64,000 nucleotides of DNA from Streptosporangium sandarakinum (GTDB lineage Bacteria; Actinomycetota; Actinomycetes; Streptosporangiales; Streptosporangiaceae): assembly GCF_013409935.1 (NCBI RefSeq), contig NZ_JACCCO010000003.1:806001-870000 (forward strand), read 5' to 3'. The notes beneath the pieces were generated by a model, which saw nothing but the letters and a program-made list of their open reading frames with translations, was not told the DNA's origin and made no database searches. Position numbers and translations under genes: made by a program. This document shows positions 1-8,446 of the stretch, one piece after another. Every line of letters starts with the position of its first letter. Within the stretch, counting starts at the first letter, position 1.

Positions 1-286
1 CCGGCTGGAGTACACCGACTGGTGCGGGGTGTTCGGCCCGCGGGACATGAGCCCGGACGACCGGGACCGGGCCGTGGCCCTGTGCGACGCCCTCGACGCC
101 TCGCCGCGCTGGCGGGCCATGTGCGAGGCCAGGGGCTGGAGCCGGGTCTACCTCAGCGGCGACGACTTCCGCCAGTGGCTGACCGGCGAGACCGACCGGG
201 CCCGGGACGTGCTCCGTGATCTCGGTTTGCTGAAAGCCTTCGCCACAACCTGTTGGGGTAGTTGCGTCCGCCGCCACTACATGTAG
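1..286 (+). CDS. Tripartite tricarboxylate transporter substrate-binding protein, C-terminal end (partial)
   Basis: Open frame running in from the left edge and ending at the TAG at 284-286. The visible residues contain a segment like the C-terminal end of TctC/Bug-type periplasmic binding proteins: a D-W-x-G-V-x-x-P stretch, an alternating helix, RGW followed by YLSGDDF and a final helix ending VLRDLGL. In the family this protein binds an organic acid outside the cell and delivers it to the TctAB permease. The frame continues about 18 residues past the usual end with an unusual Cys- and Arg-containing tail. The stop codon overlaps a candidate -10 box for the next transcript, so the tail may be a late extension. 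The family call is by pattern only, because the N-terminus is outside the window. Confidence 0.6.
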   Translation, partial: RLEYTDWCGVFGPRDMSPDDRDRAVALCDALDASPRWRAMCEARGWSRVYLSGDDFRQWLTGETDRARDVLRDLGLLKAFATTCWGSCVRRHYM

Positions 287-289
287 GAT
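262..289 (+). promoter_or_regulatory. Candidate sigma-70-type promoter for the riboswitch-nrdAB transcript
   Basis: TTGCGT at 262-267 and TAGGAT at 284-289 are separated by 16 bases, placing transcription start about 10 bases before the first paired strand of the cobalamin riboswitch. The -10 box overlaps the stop codon of the upstream gene. Seen by eye only; GC-rich actinobacterial promoters are poorly conserved. Confidence 0.45.
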
Positions 290-299
290 CCTCGTCGTT

Positions 300-470
300 G
301 CCGGCTCGCCTTCCTGTGAAGGCGAGGCAAGAGGGAACCCGGTGGGAATCCGGGGCTGCCCCGCAGCGGTGAACGGGAACGACCGCCGTCAGGTGAGCAC
401 TGGGCCATGCCCGGGAAGCGACGGCCAGTAGGCATGTGCCAGGCGCCCGTGAGTCCGAAGACCTGCCGGC
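300..470 (+). promoter_or_regulatory. Cobalamin (B12) riboswitch aptamer
   Basis: This is a clear adenosylcobalamin-type aptamer. P1 can form between GCCGGC at 300-305 and GCCGGC at 465-470. The core GGGAATC...GCCCCGCAGC is present, and the B12 box GAGTCCGAAGACCTGCC lies at 451-467. The first downstream gene is nrdA. In Streptomyces the class I nrdABS operon is known to be repressed through such a riboswitch, while a B12-dependent class II enzyme serves when cobalamin is present. The same logic is inferred here. Confidence 0.95.
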
Positions 471-499
471 GACGGGGGAGGGGACCGGACCGGGTGCCG

Positions 500-520
500 G
501 GGGCCGCGCGAGGCGGCCCC
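500..520 (+). terminator. Hairpin in the riboswitch expression platform
   Basis: A perfect 8-bp stem, GGGGCCGC / GCGGCCCC with a 5-base loop, lies 30 bases after the aptamer and 161 bases before the nrdA start. No U-tract follows, as is usual for actinobacteria. It could act as a transcription terminator or attenuator under ligand control. Its pairing with an alternative partner was not established. Confidence 0.45.
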
Positions 521-681
521 GGGGCGCGCGGCGCGGCCGTCTCTCCCGCACAGATGTCCAGGGCCTCGAGGGCGGGCCCGCGGACGAGGCGGCCCGGCAT
601 GCCCGCGGACCGTTCTCCGACGCGTGCCCTCACCCGGCGGGAGCCGTACAGGGAAGCACCGAGCACGCCAGGGAGAAGCAC

Positions 682-2886
682 GTGGCACCGATCGTGGCCG
701 ACGCCGCCGAAGAGACCGGGCAGGCACGCGAGGATCTGGCCGGCCGCCGGCTGGCCATCGAGGAGGCCGCCGCCCGGGTGGTCACCGATCCGGAGAACTC
801 CAAGGTCGCCGCCGGCCTGCTGGCCGGACTGATCGCCGACGAGGCCGCCGCCCACGGCGTGCGGACCTTCGCCGGGTCCGTCGCCGCCGCCCACGCCGCC
901 GGGCTGCTGCAGGACGGCCTGGCCGCCTTCGTGGCGGCGCACGCCGCCGAGCTGGACGCCCTCGTCGACGACGCCGCCGACGCCCGGTTCGAGTACTTCG
1001 GCCTGCGCACGGTCTACGACCGCTACCTGCTGCGCCACCCCGAGACCCGCGGCGTGCTGGAACGCCCGCAGCACTTCTTCCTGCGGGTGGCGTGCGGCCT
1101 GTCGGAGACGGTCGAGGAGGCCGCCGAGCTGTACCGGCTCATGTCCACCCTGGCCTACCTGCCCAGTTCGCCCACCCTGTTCAACTCCGGGGCGCGCCGG
1201 CCCCAGCTGTCCTCCTGCTTCCTGCTCGACTCGCCCCGCGACGAGCTGGAGGCGATCTACGAGCGGTACGGGCAGGTCGCGCGGCTGTCGAAGTACGCCG
1301 GGGGCATCGGCGTCTCCTGGACCCGGATCCGCTCACGCGGCTCGCTGATCCGCGGCACCAACGGCCACTCCAACGGCGTCGTGCCGTGGCTGCGCACCCT
1401 GGACGCGAGCGTCGCCGCGGTCAACCAGGGCGGCCGCCGCAAGGGCGCGGCCTGCGTCTACCTGGAGACCTGGCACGCCGACATCGAGGACTTCCTGGAG
1501 CTGCGCGACAACACCGGCGAGGAGTCCCGCCGCACGCACAACCTGAACCTCGCCAACTGGATCCCCGACGAGTTCATGCGCCGCGTCGAGGCCGACGGCA
1601 CCTGGTCGCTGTTCGACCCCAGGGAGGTCCCGCACCTCACCGACCTGTACGGCGAGGCGTTCGACACGGCCTACCGCGCCGCCGAGGCCGAGGGCCGCTA
1701 CGTCCGCCAGGTCCCCGCCCGCGCCCTGTACGGCCGGATGATGCGCACCCTCGCCCAGACCGGCAACGGCTGGATGACCTTCAAGGACGCCGCCAACCGC
1801 ACCTCCAACCAGACGGCCCGCCCCGGGAACGTCATCCACCTGTCGAACCTCTGCACCGAGATCCTGGAGGTCACCAGCGACGCCGAGACGGCCGTGTGCA
1901 ACCTCGGCTCGATCAACCTCGCCGCCCACCTCGACGGCGGGCGGATGGACTGGGCGCGGCTGCGCGCCACCGTCCGCACCGCCGTACGGTTCCTGGACCG
2001 CACGATCGACCTGGGCTTCTACCCGACCCCCGAGGCCGAGGCCGCCAACCGCAGGTGGCGGCCGATCGGGCTGGGCCTGATGGGCCTGGCCGACGTGTTC
2101 TTCACGCTGCGGCTGCCGTTCGACTCCCCGGAGGCGCTGGAGCTGTCCACCCGGATCTCCGAGGAGATCGCGCTCGCCGCCTACGCCACCTCCGCCGACC
2201 TGGCCGTCGAGCGGGGCCGCCACCCCTCCTACGACGAGACCCGCGCCGCCCGCGGCGTGCTGCACCCCGACCACTACGGCGCCGGGCGGTCGGCCGAGTG
2301 GGCGGCGCTGCGGGCCAGGATCGCCGGGACGGGCCTGCGCAACTCGCTCATGATCGCGATCGCGCCCACCGCGACCATCGCCTCCATCGCCGGCTGCTAC
2401 GAGTGCATCGAGCCCCAGGTCTCCAACGTCTTCAAGCGCGAGACCCTCTCGGGAGAGTTCCTCCAGGTCAACCGCTACCTGGTCCGCGACCTCGCCGAGC
2501 GCGGCCTGTGGACCCCGCAGATCCGCGACGCGATCAAGCGGGCCGACGGCTCCGTCCAGGACGTCCCCGGCGTGCCCGACGACCTCAGGGCGCTCTACCG
2601 CACCGCCTGGGAGCTGCCGCAGAAGGCGCTCATCGACCTGGCCGCCGCGCGCATGCCGTACATCGACCAGTCGCAGTCGCTGAACCTCTTCATGGCCACG
2701 CCGACCATCGGCAAGCTCTCCTCGATGTACGCCTACGCCTGGAAGTCCGGCCTGAAGACGACCTACTACCTGCGGTCCCGTCCGGCCACCCGGATCGCGC
2801 AGACCACCGTGGCCAGGGCCGTCCCCGAGCCGGAGGCCGTCGCCTGCTCGCTGGAGAACCCCGAGTACTGCGAGGCCTGCCAGTAG
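682..2886 (+). CDS. nrdA: Class I ribonucleotide reductase large (alpha) subunit NrdA
   Basis: Reduces ribonucleoside diphosphates to deoxy forms using a radical from NrdB. The 734-residue frame shows the active-site set: C179 (SSC), N389/C391/E393 (SNLCTE), C406 (VCNLGS), the tyrosine pair Y695-Y696 of the radical path and the C-terminal redox pair C730/C733 (YCEACQ). GTG at 682 is preferred because GGGAGAAG lies 4 bases upstream and family similarity begins there; the frame is open back to 436, but that part is riboswitch leader. The N-terminus lacks the VxKRDG start of the ATP-cone, so dATP overall-activity control may be reduced or absent. nrdB follows after 139 bases. Transcription is expected to fall when cobalamin is plentiful. 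Confidence 0.93.
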   Translation: MAPIVADAAEETGQAREDLAGRRLAIEEAAARVVTDPENSKVAAGLLAGLIADEAAAHGVRTFAGSVAAAHAAGLLQDGLAAFVAAHAAELDALVDDAADARFEYFGLRTVYDRYLLRHPETRGVLERPQHFFLRVACGLSETVEEAAELYRLMSTLAYLPSSPTLFNSGARRPQLSSCFLLDSPRDELEAIYERYGQVARLSKYAGGIGVSWTRIRSRGSLIRGTNGHSNGVVPWLRTLDASVAAVNQGGRRKGAACVYLETWHADIEDFLELRDNTGEESRRTHNLNLANWIPDEFMRRVEADGTWSLFDPREVPHLTDLYGEAFDTAYRAAEAEGRYVRQVPARALYGRMMRTLAQTGNGWMTFKDAANRTSNQTARPGNVIHLSNLCTEILEVTSDAETAVCNLGSINLAAHLDGGRMDWARLRATVRTAVRFLDRTIDLGFYPTPEAEAANRRWRPIGLGLMGLADVFFTLRLPFDSPEALELSTRISEEIALAAYATSADLAVERGRHPSYDETRAARGVLHPDHYGAGRSAEWAALRARIAGTGLRNSLMIAIAPTATIASIAGCYECIEPQVSNVFKRETLSGEFLQVNRYLVRDLAERGLWTPQIRDAIKRADGSVQDVPGVPDDLRALYRTAWELPQKALIDLAAARMPYIDQSQSLNLFMATPTIGKLSSMYAYAWKSGLKTTYYLRSRPATRIAQTTVARAVPEPEAVACSLENPEYCEACQ

Positions 2887-3025
2887 CGCCCGCCGCGCGG
2901 GCGTCCCCTCGCGGGCGCCCGCGCCGCGTCCCGCTTCCCCGATCCGGCACCGCGCCCGGATCGCCGCGCGTCCGTCGCGCGTCTCCTCGTCCCGCTTCAC
3001 CCGAACCCCACGGAGGGCTCCGCCG

Positions 3026-4021
3026 ATGCTGCTCGACCCCGGAATGGACCTCACGCTGCGCCCCATGCGCTACCCGGACTTCTACGAGCGCTACCGCGCC
3101 GCGATCCGCAACACCTGGACCGTGGAGGAGGTGGACCTCTCCTCCGACCTGCCCGACCTCGCCAGGATGACGGCCGAGGAACGCCACCTGATCAACCGGC
3201 TCGTCGCCTTCTTCGCCACCGGCGACTCGATCGTGGCCAACAACCTCGTCCTCAACCTCTACCGGCACGTCAACGCCCCCGAGGCGCGGCTGTACCTCAG
3301 CAGGCAGCTGTTCGAGGAGGCGGTGCACGTCCAGTTCTACCTGACCCTGCTGGACACCTACCTGCCCGACCACGACGAGCGGGTCCGGGCCTTCGCCGCG
3401 GTCGAGCACATACCCTCGATCCGGGACAAGGCCGAGTTCTGCTTCCGGTGGATCGACTCGCTCGGCGGGCTGGACCGCCTGGAGACCCGCGAGGACCGGC
3501 GGGCGTTCCTGCTCAACCTGATCTGCTTCGCCGCGTGCATCGAGGGACTGTTCTTCTACGGCGCCTTCGCCTACGTCTACTGGTTCCGCTCCCGGGGCCT
3601 GCTGGGCGGCCTGGCCACCGGGACCAACTGGGTGTTCCGCGACGAGTCCATGCACATGGAGTTCGCCTTCTCCGTGGTGGACACCGTACGGGCAGAGGAG
3701 CCCGAACTGTTCGACGACGAGCTGGGCGGGCAGGTCACCCGGATGCTGGAGGAGGCGGTGGCCGCCGAGCTGGCCTTCGCCGCCGACCTGTGCGGCGACG
3801 GGCTGCCCGGGATGGAGGTGGACCGGATGCGGCAGTACCTTGAGTACGTGGCCGACCAGCGCCTGGTCCGGCTCGGGTTGCCCGTCAGGTACGGCACCGC
3901 CAACCCCTTCGCCTTCATGGAGCTGCAGGACGTCCAGGAACTCGCCAACTTCTTCGAGCGGCGCGTTTCGGCCTACCAGATAGCCGTTGAGGGGAACGTC
4001 ACATTCGACGAGTCCTTCTGA
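3026..4021 (+). CDS. nrdB: Class I ribonucleotide reductase small (beta) subunit NrdB
   Basis: Ferritin-like diiron protein of 331 residues that makes and stores the tyrosyl radical used by NrdA. Candidate metal ligands are D67, E98, H101, E173, E207 and H210. The radical tyrosine is Y105, four residues after H101, exactly as in the E. coli EtiHsrsY pattern, so this is a tyrosyl-type rather than a Tyr-less R2. The acidic, aromatic C-terminus ending DESF fits the tail that docks on NrdA. GGAGGG ends about 10 bases before the ATG. It lies 139 bases after nrdA and is presumably in the same riboswitch-controlled operon. Confidence 0.93.
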   Translation: MLLDPGMDLTLRPMRYPDFYERYRAAIRNTWTVEEVDLSSDLPDLARMTAEERHLINRLVAFFATGDSIVANNLVLNLYRHVNAPEARLYLSRQLFEEAVHVQFYLTLLDTYLPDHDERVRAFAAVEHIPSIRDKAEFCFRWIDSLGGLDRLETREDRRAFLLNLICFAACIEGLFFYGAFAYVYWFRSRGLLGGLATGTNWVFRDESMHMEFAFSVVDTVRAEEPELFDDELGGQVTRMLEEAVAAELAFAADLCGDGLPGMEVDRMRQYLEYVADQRLVRLGLPVRYGTANPFAFMELQDVQELANFFERRVSAYQIAVEGNVTFDESF

Positions 4022-4082
4022 ATACGCGGCGGGCCCGTGGGCAACCCCCGTGAGGGGACCGACGACGGGAGGAAAGCCGATC

Positions 4083-5108
4083 TTGTCCAGATGGATCATC
4101 ATGCTCATCACGGTGATCGTCGCCGCCGCCGCGGTGGAGGTGGTGCGCCGGGTACTGCGGTCGCGGCTGGTCGGCGAGAAATGGGTTCTCGCCGGTCCGC
4201 TCGTGTGCCGCTGCGCCTGGCCGGCCCTGGCCACGGCGGTCGTCGCGGCCGTCAAGACGGTCTACCAGCCGAACATGGCCGAGGGACCGTTCGCCCACGG
4301 CATCGAGCAGGTGCTCGGCCTGACCATGATCGGCGTCGTCTCCTGGCTGGTCATCGAGGCCGCCTACGCGGTCACCGACGTGGTGCTGGAACGGCTGGTG
4401 ACCGTCGAGGGCGAGCGCAACCGGCGGGCCCGCCGCATCCGCACCCAGATCACCCTGGTCCGCCGGGTGGCCTCAGCGGTGATCATCGTGGTGGCGCTGG
4501 GCGCGATGCTCTTCACCTTCCCCCAGGTGCGCGCGCTCGGCGCCGGGCTGCTGGCCTCCGCCGGAATCGCCGGCGTGATCGTCGGTGTCGCCGCCCAGTC
4601 GACCCTGGGCAACCTGCTCGCCGGGCTGCAACTCGCCTTCAGCGACGCGCTCCGGCTCGACGACGTCGTGGTGGTCGAGGACGAATGGGGCCGCATCGAG
4701 GAGCTCAGCCTCACCTACGTGGTGCTGCACCTGTGGGACGAGCGCAGGCTGGTGCTCCCGGTCTCCTACTTCACCACCAACCCCTTCGAGAACTGGACCC
4801 GCCACAGCAGCCGGGTGATCGGCGCGGTGATGCTCCGCGTCGACTGGTCGGTCCCGGTGGACGAACTGCGCACCGAGCTGTACAGCGCCCTGCGCGAACA
4901 CCCGCTGTGGGACCAGAAGGACTGGGTCCTCCAGGTCGTCGACACCCTGCCCAACGGCCTGGTGGAACTGCGCGCGCTGATGAGCGCCGCCGACTCGCCC
5001 AGCGCGTGGGACCTCAAGTGCGACATCCGCGAGCACATGGTCAGGTTCATCCAGGAGAAGTACCCCGACTCGCTGCCCCGTTTCCGGGTGGACGACCGCG
5101 CCGCGTAG
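4083..5108 (+). CDS. MscS-family mechanosensitive ion channel
   Basis: Membrane protein of about 341 residues with several N-terminal hydrophobic segments. The MscS signature helix region follows (AQSTLGNLLAGLQLAFSDA) with the beta domain after it (DDVVVVEDEWGRIEELS, then LPVSYFTTNPFENWTR). In the family such channels release ions and small solutes on hypo-osmotic shock. TTG at 4083 is chosen because GGGAGGA lies 9 bases upstream; the frame is open further up, overlapping the nrdB end, but has no supporting ribosome site there. It may be co-transcribed with nrdAB; a functional link is not obvious. Confidence 0.85.
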   Translation: MSRWIIMLITVIVAAAAVEVVRRVLRSRLVGEKWVLAGPLVCRCAWPALATAVVAAVKTVYQPNMAEGPFAHGIEQVLGLTMIGVVSWLVIEAAYAVTDVVLERLVTVEGERNRRARRIRTQITLVRRVASAVIIVVALGAMLFTFPQVRALGAGLLASAGIAGVIVGVAAQSTLGNLLAGLQLAFSDALRLDDVVVVEDEWGRIEELSLTYVVLHLWDERRLVLPVSYFTTNPFENWTRHSSRVIGAVMLRVDWSVPVDELRTELYSALREHPLWDQKDWVLQVVDTLPNGLVELRALMSAADSPSAWDLKCDIREHMVRFIQEKYPDSLPRFRVDDRAA

Positions 5109-5174
5109 CCGGCCGTACGGCGGGTTCCCCGTCCGGGGCCCGCGGCGCCGGGGCCGGGCCGTACGGCGGAGCCC

Positions 5175-6746
5175 CTACGCGGCCGGGCCGGGCCGCAGCA
5201 CCCGCGCTGCCCCGGAGATCAGCGCGGTGGCCAGGATCCACCCCGACACGATCAGGGTCCAGGCCAGCCACCGGGTCCAGCCCACCGGATCCCACGCCCC
5301 CCGCTGCTCGAAGACGCTCACCGGGACCAGCAGGTCGAGGGTGTAGGTGAACGGCTGGAAGACCCGGACCTCCTCCGGGTCGATCTTCACCGGCGGAACG
5401 GCGCCGAAGGCCACCGTCCCGGCGGTCAGCAGCACCACCGCCCACAGGGCCGCCAGCCAGGGGCGGTAGCCGTACCCGACGACGAGGTCGAGCAGCCCGC
5501 CCCACGCCCGCCCGGCCGGCCGGAGCGTGCCGCGCCGGTCGCGCTGCTTGGCCAGCAGCACCCGGCGCGCGTCCGGCTCGTGGCCGATCCGCCGGTACCA
5601 CGCCGCGAGCTGCTCGTACGGCTGGGGCCGGTAGCCGTCCGGGTCCCGGCTCGCCCACGACAACCGCTCGGCCACGCTCCACGGGCCGCGCAGCGCCTCG
5701 TAGACCAGCCCGTTGAGGTGGACCCCGCCGGGGTAGGCGTCCGGCCGGTCGAGCAGGACGCCGATCCGCGAGTAGCCCAGGTTGACCTCCCCCTCGATCG
5801 ACTCCGGGGTCAGGATCACCTCGTCCACCTGGGCGTGGCTGAGGTGCAGCACCCGGCCGGGGGCCTTCAGCGTCGCGTCGGAGAAGGAGAGCGTCCCGCC
5901 GACGCGCGCGCCGCGCATCCGGATCGTGCCGGTCGCGGTGAACCCGGCGCTGAACTCCGCCGACCCGCATTCCAGCATGTCGGCCGTCACGGCGTGCGGC
6001 CCGGTCGCGGTGACGACCGAACCCTGCAGGTAGATCCCGCTCCGGAGCTTCGCCCCGATGAGCCGCAGGCCGCCGGTGACGTGCGTGTCCCGCATGAACG
6101 TCGCACCGGTGACGGTGAGACCGCCGGCCCACAGCGCGTGGCGGACCTGGTCGAGGCGGCGTTCACGCGCCTCCTCGAGGGAGATCGTCCGGCGGGTGTC
6201 CACCATCCAGTTGGCACCCGGTTTGAGCCGTTCGCCCGGGGCGGAAAGGCGCATCCGGGAGAGCCTGAGCTGGCCGTTCACCTCGGCGTTGTCCAGCCGG
6301 ATCCCGGCGTGGACGGTCGAGCCGTCGAAGTCGAGCAGGCCCTTGACCGTGCACCGGGTGGCCCGGACGCGTTCCAGGTCGCACCCCCGGAACCGGACGC
6401 CGACGGCGGTGGCGTCGTTGAGGGAGACGGCCCCGGCCAGGTGGCAGTTGAGCAGGTGCAGCTTGCCGGTGAGGGTGGCGTCCGACAGGTCGAGCGGACC
6501 CGTGACCCGCGCGCCCGCCAGTCGCAGCCCGGCGGTCCCGCCCTGCGCGGCCTGCCGCGCGCCGCGCAGCAGCGCCGCCAGGACCTCCGCGCGGACCGTC
6601 CGATCCGGCCCCCACCCGGCGCCCCTCGCCGGGTCGTCCTCCTCCGGGTCGCCGGTGCGCAGGTCCACCCAGGCGCCCGTGGGATAGGCGTTCCAGACCC
6701 GGCGCTCGGCCGGGCTCAGCCGGGGGAACGACCGTACCGGTCTCAT
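5175..6746 (-). CDS. Membrane-anchored pentapeptide-like beta-helix protein
   Basis: About 523 residues. The first 350 residues are a run of short repeats with regularly spaced leucines (patterns such as LRLAGARVTGPLDLSDATLTGKLHLLNC), suggesting a right-handed beta-helix like pentapeptide-repeat proteins. Two hydrophobic segments near the C-terminus (WLAALWAVVLLTAGTVAFGA and WLAWTLIVSGWILATALI) should anchor it in the membrane. Related actinobacterial proteins are sometimes labelled membrane-associated oxidoreductase, but no cofactor motif is visible. The ATG at 6746 has GAGGAGG six bases upstream; an in-frame ATG at 6821 lacks such a site. It converges on the mscS gene. Function unknown. Confidence 0.75.
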   Translation of the reverse strand: MRPVRSFPRLSPAERRVWNAYPTGAWVDLRTGDPEEDDPARGAGWGPDRTVRAEVLAALLRGARQAAQGGTAGLRLAGARVTGPLDLSDATLTGKLHLLNCHLAGAVSLNDATAVGVRFRGCDLERVRATRCTVKGLLDFDGSTVHAGIRLDNAEVNGQLRLSRMRLSAPGERLKPGANWMVDTRRTISLEEARERRLDQVRHALWAGGLTVTGATFMRDTHVTGGLRLIGAKLRSGIYLQGSVVTATGPHAVTADMLECGSAEFSAGFTATGTIRMRGARVGGTLSFSDATLKAPGRVLHLSHAQVDEVILTPESIEGEVNLGYSRIGVLLDRPDAYPGGVHLNGLVYEALRGPWSVAERLSWASRDPDGYRPQPYEQLAAWYRRIGHEPDARRVLLAKQRDRRGTLRPAGRAWGGLLDLVVGYGYRPWLAALWAVVLLTAGTVAFGAVPPVKIDPEEVRVFQPFTYTLDLLVPVSVFEQRGAWDPVGWTRWLAWTLIVSGWILATALISGAARVLRPGPAA

Positions 6747-6929
6747 CGAGGCCCTCCTCGCGGGTCCGCGCCCCTCCCCGGCGGCCGGTGCCCCGCCGGT
6801 TCCGGGACGGTTCGCCGTCATGATCGGGGAACGTCCCGGAAGAATCTACAACGTACAGGTATCCGGTGGTTTCCGATCGGCCACCGGCGACCCCGTCGCC
6901 ACCCTCCGGGTCGGCCTCGTCCCCGGCGC

Positions 6930-7304
6930 CTATTCGGGGGACATGACCTCGTAGAGGTTGCCGGAGTCGTCGGAGAAGAACAGGCCGCGCGGGCACAGCG
7001 GGTGGTCGACGCGGCCGTTGGCGCGGTCGGCGGGGTGGCTGCCGTACGGCACGCCGCGCTCCCGGAGCCGGGCCAGGATCGCGCCGAACGTGGCCGGGTC
7101 CACGTCGAAGGCCAGGTGGTGCCCCTCGGGGTCCTCGACGGTCATGTAGTCGAGGGTGAGGGAGCCGTTGACCCGGACGGGCGCGAAGTGGCCGCGCGCC
7201 CCGGCCGGAGGCAGGCACTCCAGGCCCATGACGTCGGCGAAGAACCGGGCCGCGCGTCCGTTGTCACGGGCGGGGACGATGGTGTGGTTCAGCGTGACGG
7301 TCAC
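6930..7304 (-). CDS. VOC (glyoxalase/bleomycin-resistance fold) family protein
   Basis: A 124-residue protein beginning LNHTIVPARDNGRAARFFADVMGL and ending with FFSDDSGNLYEVMSP, the two beta-alpha-beta-beta-beta modules of the vicinal-oxygen-chelate fold. Family members bind a metal and act on, or sequester, small molecules; the substrate cannot be told. The start overlaps the end of the upstream TetR gene by 4 bases, so the two are translationally coupled and probably co-regulated. Confidence 0.85.
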   Translation of the reverse strand: MTVTLNHTIVPARDNGRAARFFADVMGLECLPPAGARGHFAPVRVNGSLTLDYMTVEDPEGHHLAFDVDPATFGAILARLRERGVPYGSHPADRANGRVDHPLCPRGLFFSDDSGNLYEVMSPE

Positions 7305-8029
7305 CTCGCGCCCTCCTCGGCGGAGCCGGGACGGGCCAGCGCGCCGTGCACGAACACGTCCACGACTTCGGCGACGTCCGGCGCGGTGTCGCCGGCCGAT
7401 CGCCTGCTCCCGGCGGACATCAGGTCCATGAACAGCGCGGCCAGCCGTTCCGGGGGAAGACGCAGCGCCTCGCGGTCCGGCTCGAACAGCTCGGCCAGCG
7501 CCTCGCGGGTCCGCCGGAGGGACGCCTCCCGGCCGCCCGGCGGATGCGGCCCGCCCGGCCGGCCGGCGGCCGCCTCGCCGGCTGTCCCGCCGGTGGGCTC
7601 CTCGCCCGCGGTGCCGGTCGGCGCGTCCGTACGGTCCCCGGGGGAGGGGCGCCGGTCGCGGGACGAACGGTGGCCCGAGGCGTGCAGGGCGCCGAGGACC
7701 GTGCCGATCCGCGTCATGTGGGCCCGCATGGCCTCGGCGGCCTCGGTCAGGCGGGCGGCGAGCGGCTGGTCGAGCGGGACGGCGGCGAGCTGCTCCAGCA
7801 CGTGGCCGGGCTGGAGGGCCTCGGCCACGCAGGCGTCCAGCAGCTCGTCCTTGTCGGCGAACACCCGGAAGATCGTGGCCTCGCCGATCCCGGCGGCCCT
7901 GGCGACCTGGCTGGTGGTGACGGCGGTGCCGTACTCGGCGATCAGGGGGAGGGCGGCGAGCACGATCATCTCCCGCCGCCGCTCGGGGCTCATTCCCGGC
8001 GCTCTGCGCCGGGGGGATGTGGTCTCCAT
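7301..8029 (-). CDS. TetR-family transcriptional repressor
   Basis: A 242-residue protein with an N-terminal TetR DNA-binding domain: helix-turn-helix VTTSQVARAAGIGEATIFRVFADKDEL at about residues 38-65, followed by an alpha-helical ligand domain. A disordered stretch rich in Gly, Pro, Thr and Arg interrupts the middle (about residues 125-170). A perfect 22-bp palindrome sits just 11 bases upstream of the start, so autorepression is likely, and the downstream VOC gene would share this control. The ligand is unknown. Confidence 0.9.
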   Translation of the reverse strand: METTSPRRRAPGMSPERRREMIVLAALPLIAEYGTAVTTSQVARAAGIGEATIFRVFADKDELLDACVAEALQPGHVLEQLAAVPLDQPLAARLTEAAEAMRAHMTRIGTVLGALHASGHRSSRDRRPSPGDRTDAPTGTAGEEPTGGTAGEAAAGRPGGPHPPGGREASLRRTREALAELFEPDREALRLPPERLAALFMDLMSAGSRRSAGDTAPDVAEVVDVFVHGALARPGSAEEGAR

Positions 8030-8040
8030 GTCTTCACCGT

Positions 8041-8062
8041 ACGGAGTGAGTACTCACTCCGT
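8041..8062. promoter_or_regulatory. Perfect 22-bp palindrome, likely TetR operator
   Basis: The half-site ACGGAGTGAGT is followed directly by its exact reverse complement ACTCACTCCGT. The element lies 12-33 bases upstream of the TetR start codon. Size, symmetry and position are those of a TetR-family operator; binding itself is inferred. Confidence 0.8.
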
Positions 8063-8446
8063 CAATGGGAAATCGTGAACGAGTCCTTCGTGCGGGAGGC
8101 GTAGCGCCGCGACGCCCGGCGGCCGGAGGGCCCGTGACATCGGACGCTTCGGCGGACGCGCCATGGTGCCCGGCGATCCGGGGAGGACGCGATGATGCCG
8201 GACGGTCCGGAGGATGTTCCGTGACATCGGCATTTCGGAGAACCTTTCGCATCCCCGGCTCGGCATGTCGCCCTCCCCGAGGGAGATTCCTCATCCCGCC
8301 CCGATTTCCTGCGGAAACGGTTTGCCGAACACGCCACGTGACGGCCGATCACGCCGCATGATGTTCCCCGCGAGGACTCGTCCCCTGCCTCCGATCCTCG
8401 ACGGCGCGACGCGCCTACGCTGAACCCATCCCCCGAGGAGAGAACC
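8063..8446. other. 384-bp spacer with no recognisable gene
   Basis: No frame here has a convincing ribosome site plus family-like product. It should hold the promoter of the coiled-coil gene at 8447, whose GAGGAGAG ribosome site ends just before the ATG. Nothing else was identified. Confidence 0.5.

Noticed and set aside
436-681. nrdA starting at 436
   Set aside because: This part overlaps the riboswitch B12 box and its expression platform and shows no similarity to NrdA; a good ribosome site exists before GTG 682.
1333-3066. Long open frame of 577 codons on the minus strand opposite nrdA
   Set aside because: Its product is Gly/Val/Arg/Asp-biased shadow sequence of a GC-rich gene in which every NrdA motif is intact; similar long frames oppose most genes here.
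5109-5174. Terminator formed by the two GCCGTACGGC palindromes after mscS
   Set aside because: Each palindrome is self-complementary with no loop; they belong to the enriched CCGTACGG octamer and do not form a convincing stem-loop.
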